A stretch of 13,996 bases of DNA from an uncultured Acidimicrobiaceae bacterium (GCA_937868025.1 CALMLJ010000159.1:1-13996); one strand, 5' to 3'; numbered from the stretch's first letter, positions 7,246-13,996 are shown. Numbers and translations are program-made. The notes: generated by a model from the letters alone, not told the origin.

Positions 7246-7602
7246 GCCGACGGCGTGGGCGCGGAGGTCGGCGAGATCGGCCCACTCCAGCGTCCGGGCG
7301 TGGGTCGCCTCCAGGACGACCTGTGGCGCGACACCCGCCTCGAACGCTTCGGTCCAACGCGACGCGCACAGGCACCACCGGTCGCCGGGGCGGAGCCCGG
7401 CAAACCCGAACTCGGGTCGTGGGGTTCCGAGGTCGTTGCCGACCGACGCGCTGAACTCGAGGAACTCGGCGGAGACGAGCACACACACGGTGTGCACCCC
7501 CATGTCCTCGGCGCCCGTGTCGCAGCAGCCGTTGCGGTAGAAGCCGGTGAGTGGATCCATCGAGCAGGGCTGGAGCTCGGTGCCGAGAACGTTCTGCGCC
7601 AT
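7240..7602 (-). CDS. DUF2237 family protein
   Basis: This 120-residue protein matches the small DUF2237 family over its whole length. Characteristic segments are LGTELQPCSMDPLTGFYRNG (6-25) with a following Cys pair at 26-27, GVHTVC ending at Cys40, GNDLGTPRPEFGFAGLRPGD (56-75), and WCLCASRW with Cys77 and Cys79, then PQVVLEATH. The many conserved cysteines suggest metal binding or a structural role, but the family's function is not established. The ATG at 7602 has GGGAG at 7612-7616 upstream on the minus strand; an in-frame ATG at 7623 would add seven residues but lacks such a site. It stands alone, diverging from the racemase gene and converging on the amine oxidase gene. No pathway link is apparent. 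Confidence 0.9.
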   Translation of the reverse strand: MAQNVLGTELQPCSMDPLTGFYRNGCCDTGAEDMGVHTVCVLVSAEFLEFSASVGNDLGTPRPEFGFAGLRPGDRWCLCASRWTEAFEAGVAPQVVLEATHARTLEWADLADLRAHAVGA

Positions 7603-7683
7603 GGGGTGAGTCTCCCACGCCATCGGGGTGGCGCCGGAGCGGTCGTGACCCACGGCGGTCGCCCGGCCGTGGCGCGGGCCTCC

Positions 7684-7689
7684 TAGGAT
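7684..7689 (+). promoter_or_regulatory. Candidate -10 element of the racemase gene
   Basis: TAGGAT fits TANNNT and lies 12 bases before a strong Shine-Dalgarno (GGAGGAGGA, 7702-7710), giving a plausible short leader. No clear -35 box is seen. The 114-base gap here is divergent and should also hold the DUF2237 promoter, for which no clear element was found. Confidence 0.35.
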
Positions 7690-7716
7690 CCCGCCGTCGA
7701 CGGAGGAGGAACGACC

Positions 7717-8889
7717 ATGGGGACGATGAGCGATGCCGGCGTGCTCGCCGGCATCAAGGTGATCGAGATCGGCGGGCTCGGGCCGGCGCCGTTCTGCGCC
7801 ATGATGCTGGCCGACCACGGCGCCGAGGTGTTGCGCGTCGAGCGGCTCGGGAAGGTTCACACCGAGGGTGCCGAGGTGCAGGACGATCTCGTGGGGTGGG
7901 ACATCATGAGTCGTGGCCGGCTGTCCGCCGGCATCGACCTGAAGCACGAACTCGGGCGCGATCTCGTTCGCCGGCTGTCCCTCGACGCGGACGTGTTCAT
8001 CGAGGGCTTCCGCCCCGGTGTCGCCGAACGGCTGGGCATCGGCCCTGACGAGCTGCGACGTGACCATGAGCGCCTGGTGTACGGCCGTATGACGGGGTGG
8101 GGCCGGTCGGGTCCGCTCGCGGACCGTGCCGGCCACGACCTGAACTACATCTCCGTCTCCGGTGCGCTCGCCCACATCGGACGGGTGGGACAGGCGCCGA
8201 CGCCACCGCTCAACCTCGTGGGCGACTTCGGGGGTGGCGGCATGCTGCTGGCGTTCGGCATCTGTGCCGCGCTGGTGCGGCGAGGCATCACCGGCGTCGG
8301 CCAGGTCGTCGACGCCGCGATGGTCGACGGCGCCGCGCTGCTCATGGCGCCGCTGTTCGGCGCCTACGACTCCGGGTACTGGAGCGACGAACGGGGGACC
8401 AACCTGCTCGACTCCGGCGCTCCGTTCTACGACTGCTATCAGTGTGCCGATGGCGGGTACGTCGCGGTGGGGGCGCTCGAGCCCCAGTTCTTCGCGGCGT
8501 TGGTGGCCGGCCTCGACCTCGACCCGACCACGCTGCCGTCCCAGAACGACCGCGACCGGTGGCCCGAACTCCGAGAGGCGTTCGAGACTCGCTTCCGGGC
8601 CCGTTCCCGGGACGAGTGGGCCGAGCACTTCTCGACGATGGACGCCTGTGTGTCCCCGGTACTCACGATGGGCGAGGCCCCGTCGTACCCCCACAACGTC
8701 GAACGCGATGGCTACGTACAGGTTGGTGGGGTGCGGCAGCCGGGGCCGGCGCCGCGCTTCAGCGAATCCCCGGCCCCAGTGCCGTCGCCCCCGCAGATCG
8801 CCGGGGCCAACACCGACGAGGTGCTCGCTCGGTGGGGGATCGATGCCGACGAACGCACCCGGCTGCGGTCGGCCGGTGCGATCGGCTGA
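7717..8889 (+). CDS. Alpha-methylacyl-CoA racemase (CoA-transferase family III)
   Basis: This 390-residue protein is a family III CoA-transferase-fold enzyme closely resembling Mycobacterium tuberculosis Mcr, the AMACR homologue that interconverts 2R- and 2S-methylacyl-CoA. The known active-site residues of Mcr have clear counterparts: His140 in AGHDLNYIS, Asp170 in NLVGDFGGG, and Glu255 in VGALEPQFF. Other shared segments are EGFRPGVAERLGIGP (96-110), GRMTGWGRSGP (123-133) and GQVVDAAMVDG (195-205). These enzymes are needed because acyl-CoA oxidation of branched side chains such as those of sterols and isoprenoids accepts one epimer only, which fits the FadD19-like neighbours. The start at 7717 has GGAGGAGGA at 7702-7710, 6 bases upstream; ATG 7726 is a weaker alternative. 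The stop codon lies in a strong hairpin. Confidence 0.93.
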   Translation: MGTMSDAGVLAGIKVIEIGGLGPAPFCAMMLADHGAEVLRVERLGKVHTEGAEVQDDLVGWDIMSRGRLSAGIDLKHELGRDLVRRLSLDADVFIEGFRPGVAERLGIGPDELRRDHERLVYGRMTGWGRSGPLADRAGHDLNYISVSGALAHIGRVGQAPTPPLNLVGDFGGGGMLLAFGICAALVRRGITGVGQVVDAAMVDGAALLMAPLFGAYDSGYWSDERGTNLLDSGAPFYDCYQCADGGYVAVGALEPQFFAALVAGLDLDPTTLPSQNDRDRWPELREAFETRFRARSRDEWAEHFSTMDACVSPVLTMGEAPSYPHNVERDGYVQVGGVRQPGPAPRFSESPAPVPSPPQIAGANTDEVLARWGIDADERTRLRSAGAIG

Positions 8890-8902
8890 CGGCAGCCGAT
8901 CG
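8879..8902. terminator. Convergent-gene hairpin, 10-bp perfect stem
   Basis: CGATCGGCTG and CAGCCGATCG pair perfectly around a 4-base ACGG loop. The stem includes the racemase stop codon and lies 21 bases from the end of the converging minus-strand gene, so it can fold from either strand. There is no T-run on either side, as is common for actinobacterial hairpin terminators. Confidence 0.6.
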
Positions 8903-8904
8903 GA

Positions 8905-8929
8905 TCAGCTCACCCGCTCAGCTCACCCG
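8905..8929. repeat. 12-bp tandem direct repeat between convergent genes
   Basis: TCAGCTCACCCG occurs twice (8905-8916 and 8918-8929) separated by a single C. The second copy contains the stop codon of the minus-strand protease-like gene, so this looks like a small local duplication at its 3' end. No function is evident. Confidence 0.7.
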
Positions 8930-9891
8930 ATGAGCGTCTGCGGTCCCACGACGAGCAGGGTGAACAGGGTGTAGGCGATCGCTCCCACCAGGCCGAGCGC
9001 GGTCAGGCCCAACGTCTTGGCGAGGACGTTGCCATTGCGGGTGATCATCGCCCAGACGAGCCCCAGCACCAGGCCCACCGCGGCCGGGATGAGCGCCCGG
9101 CGGGCGACCGTGAGCACTGCCGCGGAACTGATCGTCGCCGGGAGGGGCGCCGCCTTCTTCACGCCCTTGGCGAGCTCCGACGGGGTCGTGCCGATCGGCT
9201 GTCCGCCGGCCTCGGGGGCGGTCAGGATCGTGCTGATCACCCGCCCCTCGGCGTCGAGGACCGGTGCCCCGGTCGAGTTCTCGCTGTCGAGGATGCCGGG
9301 CCGGGCTGCGGGCTGCTCCGACCGGTTCACCCACATCGAGAACTGGAGGCGGTTGGCGCCCATGAAGGCGAGGTCGTTCGCCGTCACCGCTCCGGCCTCG
9401 GTCGTCACGCCGAAGGCATCTCCGACGGGCGTTGCGAGAGCGACAGTGACCCCGACGCCAGGTGCCGGATAGCCCGTCGCGACGCGGAGCGCGACGCCCT
9501 CGAGCTCGGCGCAGCGCAGATATGCGAGGTGGAGCGACCGCTCGACGACGGCGGTGTAGCACGCGACCGGCTTGGCCGAGCCCGTCGTGAAGGTGACGGC
9601 CTTCCCCGGTTCGGACGCGATGATGTCCGACGTCACGACGAGGCCGTCGGCGGCGATCCAGCCGGTGCTCGACCGTTCGCGCTCGCCGATGCGGACCACG
9701 CCGATGGACTGCTGGGCGGCGGCGAGCCGATCGGGCGCTCCGGCCGGCGCTTGTGCTGCGACCGTCGGCGCGATGGCGAGGGCCGGGATGGCGACGAGGC
9801 ACGCCGCAGCGGCGGCAGCACCGAACCGGCGGGCGATGTCGGCCGCTCTCGTCAGGGTCCGGGGACGGGCGCTCGAGCGGCGGGCGGTCAC
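8923..9891 (-). CDS. Membrane-anchored trypsin-fold protein, probable pseudoprotease
   Basis: This 322-residue protein has a basic N-terminus and an Ala-rich hydrophobic stretch (about 24-46) that looks like a signal peptide. A trypsin/HtrA-like beta-fold region (about 60-225) follows, then two hydrophobic segments (about 266-284 and 292-316) at the C-terminus. The fold is suggested by STGWIAADGLVVTSDIIA, which resembles the strand that normally ends in TNAHVV, and by NSTGAPVLDAEGRVIS, which resembles the GNSGGPV region. The catalytic residues appear to be replaced: Ile91 at the His position, His121 (SLHLAYL) at the Asp position, and Thr207 or a displaced Ser206 at the nucleophile. It is therefore probably non-proteolytic and most likely extracytoplasmic. 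GTG at 9891 overlaps the preceding decarboxylase-like stop (GTGA), implying coupled translation. Family assignment is moderate. Confidence 0.7.
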   Translation of the reverse strand: MTARRSSARPRTLTRAADIARRFGAAAAAACLVAIPALAIAPTVAAQAPAGAPDRLAAAQQSIGVVRIGERERSSTGWIAADGLVVTSDIIASEPGKAVTFTTGSAKPVACYTAVVERSLHLAYLRCAELEGVALRVATGYPAPGVGVTVALATPVGDAFGVTTEAGAVTANDLAFMGANRLQFSMWVNRSEQPAARPGILDSENSTGAPVLDAEGRVISTILTAPEAGGQPIGTTPSELAKGVKKAAPLPATISSAAVLTVARRALIPAAVGLVLGLVWAMITRNGNVLAKTLGLTALGLVGAIAYTLFTLLVVGPQTLIG

Positions 9892-10658
9892 ACCGTGATC
9901 TTATGCGTGCCCGTGTCGACGACCTGGGGGGCACCGAACGTGGCCGCCATGTGGTCGTCGAAGAGCGTGGCGAGGGACCGCTTGGGCAGCCCGAGGGTGC
10001 GCAGCTCGTCGGCCAGCGGATGGCCGTAGCCGATCTCGACGGTCGTCCCGCCGGGGCGCACGGTCTGGCGCCCGAGGCTGTGGGTGGTCCACGGCGTTCG
10101 ACGAACGATGCCGTCGTCGTCGCAGCTGTAGGCGTTCATCGCCATCGGGCGGCGGGGGACCGGGATCGGGCCGCGGCGCATGGTGACGGTGACGACGTCC
10201 TGGCCGTCGGCGCGCAGCACGCAGGTGGCACCCTTCGGCGTGAAGTCGACCGACAGGTCGGCGATCCACTTGGGGAAGCCCCAGATCCCGCGACCGGCGG
10301 CGCACGTGAACGACTCGCTCACCGGCAACCGGTGGATGAGGGTGCTGACCTGCTTGCCGTCCTTCGGGTCGGCGTCGGCGGGAGCACCGATGTCGTCGAC
10401 GACGAACGCCAGCGCCAACTCCTTGTAGCTGCCGAGGTCGTTGTCGATGTAGTCGACCAGCGCGAGCGAGGCGATCGCGAACCCGCCGCGCTGGCGCGTG
10501 GCGGTGAGCCCCGTGTGTCCGATCACCTGTTGGGCGGCGGCGTGGCGAACGAGGAACGTCGCTGCGGCCTGGTGGGCCGCACGCACCTCGACCGGCATCG
10601 TGACCCGCTGGTCCTCGACGAGGTAGGAGCCGTCGGCCTCCGGCGTGAGGCCGGCCAT
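9888..10658 (-). CDS. Acetoacetate decarboxylase family protein
   Basis: This 256-residue protein belongs to the acetoacetate decarboxylase (ADC)-like superfamily. The diagnostic stretch is SFTCAAGRGIWGFPKW at 116-131, where Lys130 corresponds to the Schiff-base lysine region of clostridial ADC. The clostridial enzyme has two adjacent lysines there; here the second is Trp131, and the neighbour is thought to tune the lysine pKa, so the true reaction may differ from acetoacetate decarboxylation. The protein is about the usual family length and has no signal peptide. The ATG shares one base with the FadD19-like stop (TGATG), a classic coupled start. Its position next to a side-chain CoA ligase suggests a role on a keto acid or other lipid-derived acid, which is inference. 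Confidence 0.82.
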   Translation of the reverse strand: MAGLTPEADGSYLVEDQRVTMPVEVRAAHQAAATFLVRHAAAQQVIGHTGLTATRQRGGFAIASLALVDYIDNDLGSYKELALAFVVDDIGAPADADPKDGKQVSTLIHRLPVSESFTCAAGRGIWGFPKWIADLSVDFTPKGATCVLRADGQDVVTVTMRRGPIPVPRRPMAMNAYSCDDDGIVRRTPWTTHSLGRQTVRPGGTTVEIGYGHPLADELRTLGLPKRSLATLFDDHMAATFGAPQVVDTGTHKITV

Positions 10659-12301
10659 CAGGCCTCGCCCCGTGCGAGCTTCGACGCCCAGGGGTAGTCG
10701 GGCTTGCCGCTCGGCGACCGCACGATCTCGGGCACCACGTGGAGCTCGCGGGGAACCTTGTAGCCGGCGACGAACTTGCGGGCGTGGTCGGCGAGGTGCT
10801 CGAGCTCGGCATCCATGTCCTCGCGGAACTGCACGACGGCGGCGACCCGCTGGCCCCATCGCTCGTCGGGAACGCCGACGACGATGCAGTCGAAGACGGC
10901 AGGGTGGTCCTTGAGCGCCTGCTCGACCTCTTCGGGGTGGATCTTCTCGCCGCCCGAGTTGATCGTGGTGGAGCCGCGTCCGAGCAGGGTGACGAGGCCG
11001 TCGTCCTCCCACCGGGCCCAGTCGCCCGACACGGCGTAGCGCTTGCCGTCGTCGGCGACGACAAAGGTCTCGGCCGTCTTCTTCTCGTCGTTGAAGTAGC
11101 CGAGCGGGATGTTGCCGCCGCGGCCCATCTTGCCTTGCTCGCGACTCGTCTTCGGCATGATGCGGAGCTGCTCGTCGAGGATGACCATGTCGGGGCCGGG
11201 CGTGACCGTGGGGCCACCGTTCTCGTTCTGGGCCTGGCCCTTGGCGACGGTGCGGATGCCGTTGAACCCGGACTCCGACGAACCGATCGAGTCGGTGATG
11301 ATCAGGTTCGGGAAGTACTCGAGGAAGTGGTCCTTCACCGTGGGGCTGAAGATGGCTGCCGAGGAGCTCACGGCGATCAGCGACGACGTGTCGTACTTGT
11401 CGCTGTTGGCCTCGAGGTGCTCGATCATCGGGCGACCCATGGCGTCACCGGTGATGAGCGCGGCGTTGACCCGCTCCTTCTCGACGAGTTCCCACACCGC
11501 CTCGCCGCTGAACTTGGGGAGCAGCACGATCGTGTTGCCCTGGAACATCTGACCCATGGTTCCCCACTGGGCAGCGCCGTGCATCATGGGCGGGATCACC
11601 ATGAAGACGAGGCCGCCACCCGACGCGGCAGCCTTTTCGGCCATCGTGAACTCGCTCGTGACCCGCTCGCCGGTGACGGCGTCGATGCCCTGCCCGAGTG
11701 CGAAGTACACGTCCTCCTGGCGCCACATCACGCCCTTGGGCATGCCGGTCGTTCCGCCGGTGTAGAGCACGTACAGGTCGTCGGGGGAGCGGTCGCCGGG
11801 CAGGCCGTCCCGGCTGCCGGACTGATCGACCGTGGCGTCCTCGTAGGACACGGATCCGAGCGCAGCGAGGTCGGCGCTCACATCGGTGCCGTCGTCACCG
11901 ATGCCCGTGTGGACGTGCACGAACGCCTTGAGACGCGGCGCCTTGTCGCGGATCTCGGTGACGAGCGGGGCGTACTGGTCGTCGAACACGAGGCCGACGA
12001 GGTCGGCGTTGTTGAAGATGTATGCCAGTTCGTCGGACACGTACCGGAAGTTGACGTTGATCGGGATCGCCCGCAGCTTGAAGCAGCCGAGCATCGTCTC
12101 GATCCACTCGTGGCAGTTCTGGGCGTAGATGCCGACGTGGTCGCCCACGCCGATGCCCTGGGCCCCGAGGTGGTGGGCGATGCGGTTCGCTCGCTCGTCG
12201 AGCTCCGCGAAGGTGAGGCGAGTATCGCGGTCGACGAGGGCCAGACGGTCGGGGACGGCGTCGACGACGTGCTCGAACAGATCAGCGATGTTGTAGGCCA
12301 T
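10658..12301 (-). CDS. Acyl-CoA synthetase, FadD19-like (second copy)
   Basis: This 547-residue ANL-superfamily ligase should convert a fatty or steroid-side-chain acid to its CoA ester using ATP. The P-loop YTGGTTGMPKG is at 180-190, exactly the register of the plus-strand paralogue. VMWRQEDVYFALGQGIDAVTG (191-211), SIGSSESGF (338-346), NSGGEKIHPEEVE (448-460) and Lys533 in SPSGKPDYPW complete the active site. The opening MAYNIADLFEHVVDAVPDRLA and the WRQED and TDSIGSSE segments resemble M. tuberculosis FadD19, a KstR-regulon ligase for C24-branched sterol side chains. The ATG at 12301 has no usefully spaced Shine-Dalgarno; GGAG at 12303-12306 is too close. A -10-like TAGATT six bases upstream suggests a leaderless mRNA. 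A KstR-like palindrome overlaps this promoter. It is the first gene of a three-gene coupled unit. Confidence 0.92.
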   Translation of the reverse strand: MAYNIADLFEHVVDAVPDRLALVDRDTRLTFAELDERANRIAHHLGAQGIGVGDHVGIYAQNCHEWIETMLGCFKLRAIPINVNFRYVSDELAYIFNNADLVGLVFDDQYAPLVTEIRDKAPRLKAFVHVHTGIGDDGTDVSADLAALGSVSYEDATVDQSGSRDGLPGDRSPDDLYVLYTGGTTGMPKGVMWRQEDVYFALGQGIDAVTGERVTSEFTMAEKAAASGGGLVFMVIPPMMHGAAQWGTMGQMFQGNTIVLLPKFSGEAVWELVEKERVNAALITGDAMGRPMIEHLEANSDKYDTSSLIAVSSSAAIFSPTVKDHFLEYFPNLIITDSIGSSESGFNGIRTVAKGQAQNENGGPTVTPGPDMVILDEQLRIMPKTSREQGKMGRGGNIPLGYFNDEKKTAETFVVADDGKRYAVSGDWARWEDDGLVTLLGRGSTTINSGGEKIHPEEVEQALKDHPAVFDCIVVGVPDERWGQRVAAVVQFREDMDAELEHLADHARKFVAGYKVPRELHVVPEIVRSPSGKPDYPWASKLARGEA

Positions 12302-12307
12302 GCTCCG

Positions 12308-12313
12308 AATCTA
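12308..12313 (-). promoter_or_regulatory. Candidate -10 element, leaderless promoter of the FadD19-like gene
   Basis: Read on the minus strand, TAGATT (12313 down to 12308) fits TANNNT and is followed by six bases (CGGAGC) and then the ATG at 12301. A start site 6-8 bases after a -10 box would fall on the ATG itself, as in leaderless transcripts common in actinobacteria. No strong -35 is apparent. Confidence 0.55.
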
Positions 12314-12325
12314 GAACATGTTCTC
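12312..12325. promoter_or_regulatory. KstR-like operator overlapping the FadD19-like promoter
   Basis: TAGAACATGTTCTC holds the exact 12-base palindrome AGAACATGTTCT (12313-12324). It matches the KstR consensus TNNAACNNGTTNNA at all fixed bases except the last (C for A). It overlaps the candidate -10 box by two bases and sits 10 bases from the start codon, a position suited to repression. It shares TAGAAC-N2-GTTC with the site at 2408-2421. Confidence 0.7.
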
Positions 12326-12362
12326 GTTCCGGTTCCCGTTGATCACGGTCGATCGGTGGTGG

Positions 12363-13907
12363 TCAGCCGATCACGGCCGCCAGTTGCACCGGATCGGCCA
12401 CGACGACGTCGCCGGCGCGGGGTGCCCAGGCGGGCAGCCGATCGCACAATCCGGGCCCTCGATCGGGCAGCTTGACCTCGCAATGGGCAATCACCATCCA
12501 GTCGGGATGGATCGTCGCGATCTCGCGCAGCTGTGCGAGGTTGAGCGTGTCCACCGGTTCGTCGGTGGACCACGATGCCCACGAGACGGGGAGCCCGAGT
12601 CCGAAGGTCAGGACGTGGTCCTGGTCCGGCGGGCGCTCGATCGATTCGAGCAACGCCGCCACCTCGAGTCCGCGGCGGTACTCCCGTTCGGCCTGACTGC
12701 GACCGGTGAGGGTCCAGAGCGGTCCGGCGGCGACGAGGACCACGGCAGCGACCGCGGCGACGTTGCGCCGTTGCGTTGTCGTCGACCGCGCGATCGCCTC
12801 GATCCCCCCGGCGAAGCACATCGCCATCGGGAGTTGCCACCAGTACGACCAGTAGTCGTGGTACGTCGCCCCCTGCCAGAAGCCGACGTGGTAGACGAGG
12901 CACACCCCGACCACGGTCGGGAGATGCCGGCGTACCGCTGGAATCCTCAGCGCCGGGAGTGCGGCGAACATCGCGAGCACGAGGACGATGCCGTACACAT
13001 CGGCGAGGTACTGGATCTGCGCGACGACCGCCTCGCCGACGGTGAACGGCACGTCGGCCGCCCCCGACCGGAACAGGAACTGGTCGGCGAGTCGGGTCAG
13101 TCCGCCATCCGCCCAGGCGATCCACGCGATCGTGACCGCGCCGCCGATCGCCAGTCCGGTGAACACCGCTCGTCCGGTCGTGGTCGAGGTTCGGTCGCCG
13201 CGGCGCCCCCGCACGAGTGCGACCGTGGCGATGATGACGGCGAAGAACACGGCCTCCCACCCGGCGAGTGCGCAGCCGGCGGCCGTGGCGACCACGAGCC
13301 ACGACCGTTTGGGTGGCGTCGTCTCGGCGGCGACGACCTGGCCGAGCAGCACCACACCGAACGGCAGCCCGAGCATCGGGGTGTCGGGCATGCTTCCGTA
13401 GACGAAGAACATCGGGAGCCCGAGCCCCGCGATCGTCCCGATCGCCGCCGCCCACGGTGAGGACACCAACAGTCGGAGTAGGCGGTAGGTCGCGGCGATG
13501 AGCACGAGCGCGGCGATCACCATCGGAACCCGCAAGCCCGCCGGGTTGTCGCCCGTGACGGCGTGTCCGATGCCGAGCAACCAGTTCAGGAGCGGCGGGT
13601 GGTTGGAGTAGACGCCGTGCCCGTTGGCGAGCCGCGATCCGAGGTGCGAGCCGAACGGGTCGTCGACGAGCTTCCGTGCGGCGGAGCCGAACACTCCGGC
13701 GTTCTGCCCGTCGTGGCTGAGGCCGAGTGGTGCGCCGATCCGTTCCCAGCTCGAGGTCAACCACACACCGGCGAAGAGCGCGACCGCCAGGTCGGGGAGG
13801 CGGAGTGCGCCGGATCGGTCCGGCGATGTGGCGGCGTCGGGACCGGGCGTTCCGCTCCCGCTGGCAGGGCGGACCGGGCGAGCCGGCGGCGCGATCGTTG
13901 AGGACAT
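12363..13907 (-). CDS. GT-C fold membrane glycosyltransferase (PMT_2/ArnT-like)
   Basis: This 514-residue polytopic membrane protein resembles the PMT_2/ArnT-like GT-C transferases, which move a sugar from a polyprenyl-phosphate donor to an acceptor outside the membrane. After a Pro/Ser-rich cytoplasmic start (1-35), hydrophobic segments occur at about 39-52, 126-148, 151-170, 176-194, 203-232, 247-266, 303-320, 330-345, 355-373 and 382-400. The first extracytoplasmic loop carries SHDGQNAGVFGSAARKL (64-80), where Asp66 probably corresponds to the catalytic acidic motif, and NHPPLLNWLLG (102-112), typical of the family. A soluble C-terminal tail of about 110 residues follows. The acceptor and donor are unknown. 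AGGAG just upstream (13911-13915) supports the ATG at 13907. It is separate from the FadD19-like unit, which has its own promoter. Confidence 0.82.
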   Translation of the reverse strand: MSSTIAPPARPVRPASGSGTPGPDAATSPDRSGALRLPDLAVALFAGVWLTSSWERIGAPLGLSHDGQNAGVFGSAARKLVDDPFGSHLGSRLANGHGVYSNHPPLLNWLLGIGHAVTGDNPAGLRVPMVIAALVLIAATYRLLRLLVSSPWAAAIGTIAGLGLPMFFVYGSMPDTPMLGLPFGVVLLGQVVAAETTPPKRSWLVVATAAGCALAGWEAVFFAVIIATVALVRGRRGDRTSTTTGRAVFTGLAIGGAVTIAWIAWADGGLTRLADQFLFRSGAADVPFTVGEAVVAQIQYLADVYGIVLVLAMFAALPALRIPAVRRHLPTVVGVCLVYHVGFWQGATYHDYWSYWWQLPMAMCFAGGIEAIARSTTTQRRNVAAVAAVVLVAAGPLWTLTGRSQAEREYRRGLEVAALLESIERPPDQDHVLTFGLGLPVSWASWSTDEPVDTLNLAQLREIATIHPDWMVIAHCEVKLPDRGPGLCDRLPAWAPRAGDVVVADPVQLAAVIG

Positions 13908-13954
13908 GTTCTCCTCGTCGGCGCGCGGGTCCGCGCTTGTGAGGGAAACGCACC

Positions 13955-13983
13955 ACGATCCCGCCGCGGCGGCCGGGTGTCAG
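13955..13983 (-). promoter_or_regulatory. Possible promoter of the glycosyltransferase gene
   Basis: On the minus strand CTGACA (13983-13978) and GATCGT (13960-13955) are separated by 17 bases, the usual spacing. The -35 match is good and the -10 match only 3 of 6. The spacer holds a 12-base palindrome, CCGCCGCGGCGG. Weak support, by eye. Confidence 0.28.
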
Positions 13984-13996
13984 CCCGTGGCGGCCT

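Noticed and set aside
7586..7595. AGAACGTTCT palindrome resembling the KstR-like sites
   Set aside because: The half-sites lack the 2-base spacer of the AACNNGTT core, and the palindrome lies inside codons for the conserved N-terminus of the DUF2237 protein.
10739..12475. Long plus-strand frame opposite the second acyl-CoA synthetase
   Set aside because: It is a shadow frame; the minus strand carries full ligase motifs with a coupled downstream gene.
13961..13972. CCGCCGCGGCGG palindrome as an operator
   Set aside because: Short pure-GC palindromes are frequent by chance at this base composition, and nothing else supports a regulatory role.
1..13996. CRISPR arrays, transposases, rRNA and tRNA genes
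   Set aside because: No regularly spaced repeats, insertion-sequence ends, transposase motifs or recognisable RNA gene sequences were seen on either strand.

Overview
This window is GC-rich (roughly two thirds G+C by eye), gene-dense and uses many GTG starts. Its protein families are typical of actinobacteria: a KstR-like TetR repressor, FadD19-type acyl-CoA ligases, a mycobacterial-type alpha-methylacyl-CoA racemase and MFE-2/ChsB1-like SDR enzymes. An environmental high-GC actinobacterium, possibly of the Acidimicrobiia, fits best. The genus is inference; no rRNA or tRNA gene is present to settle it.

Layout, left to right. (1) A plus-strand pair: an SDR 3-hydroxyacyl-CoA dehydrogenase-like gene and a shortened, motif-poor relative of ThDP enzymes, preceded by a perfect 7-3-7 palindromic operator at 43-59. 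(2) A plus-strand unit of four genes: a KstR-like repressor, an alpha/beta hydrolase, a FadD19-like acyl-CoA synthetase and a Tat-lipoprotein flavin amine oxidase. The last three each start inside the preceding gene's stop codon (GTGA overlaps), and a KstR-type motif lies in front of the repressor. (3) A minus-strand DUF2237 gene, diverging from a plus-strand alpha-methylacyl-CoA racemase gene. (4) A minus-strand unit read right to left: a second FadD19-like synthetase, an acetoacetate-decarboxylase-family protein and a membrane-anchored trypsin-fold protein that seems to have lost its catalytic triad. It is headed by a KstR-like palindrome overlapping an apparently leaderless promoter. (5) A minus-strand GT-C (PMT_2-type) membrane glycosyltransferase, probably unrelated in function.

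Central interpretation: the KstR-like regulator, two near-consensus KstR sites, two FadD19-like ligases, an AMACR/Mcr-type racemase and a ChsB1-like dehydrogenase together look like a regulon for CoA-activation and beta-oxidation of a branched side chain, of the sterol/isoprenoid kind. The ring-degradation genes of the known mycobacterial and rhodococcal pathway are not in this window, so the substrate is inferred. The less usual members are the degenerate ThDP-like protein, the pseudoprotease, the exported amine oxidase and the decarboxylase-fold protein. Every gap between genes is shorter than about 120 bases. No CRISPR array, transposon, rRNA or tRNA was seen.
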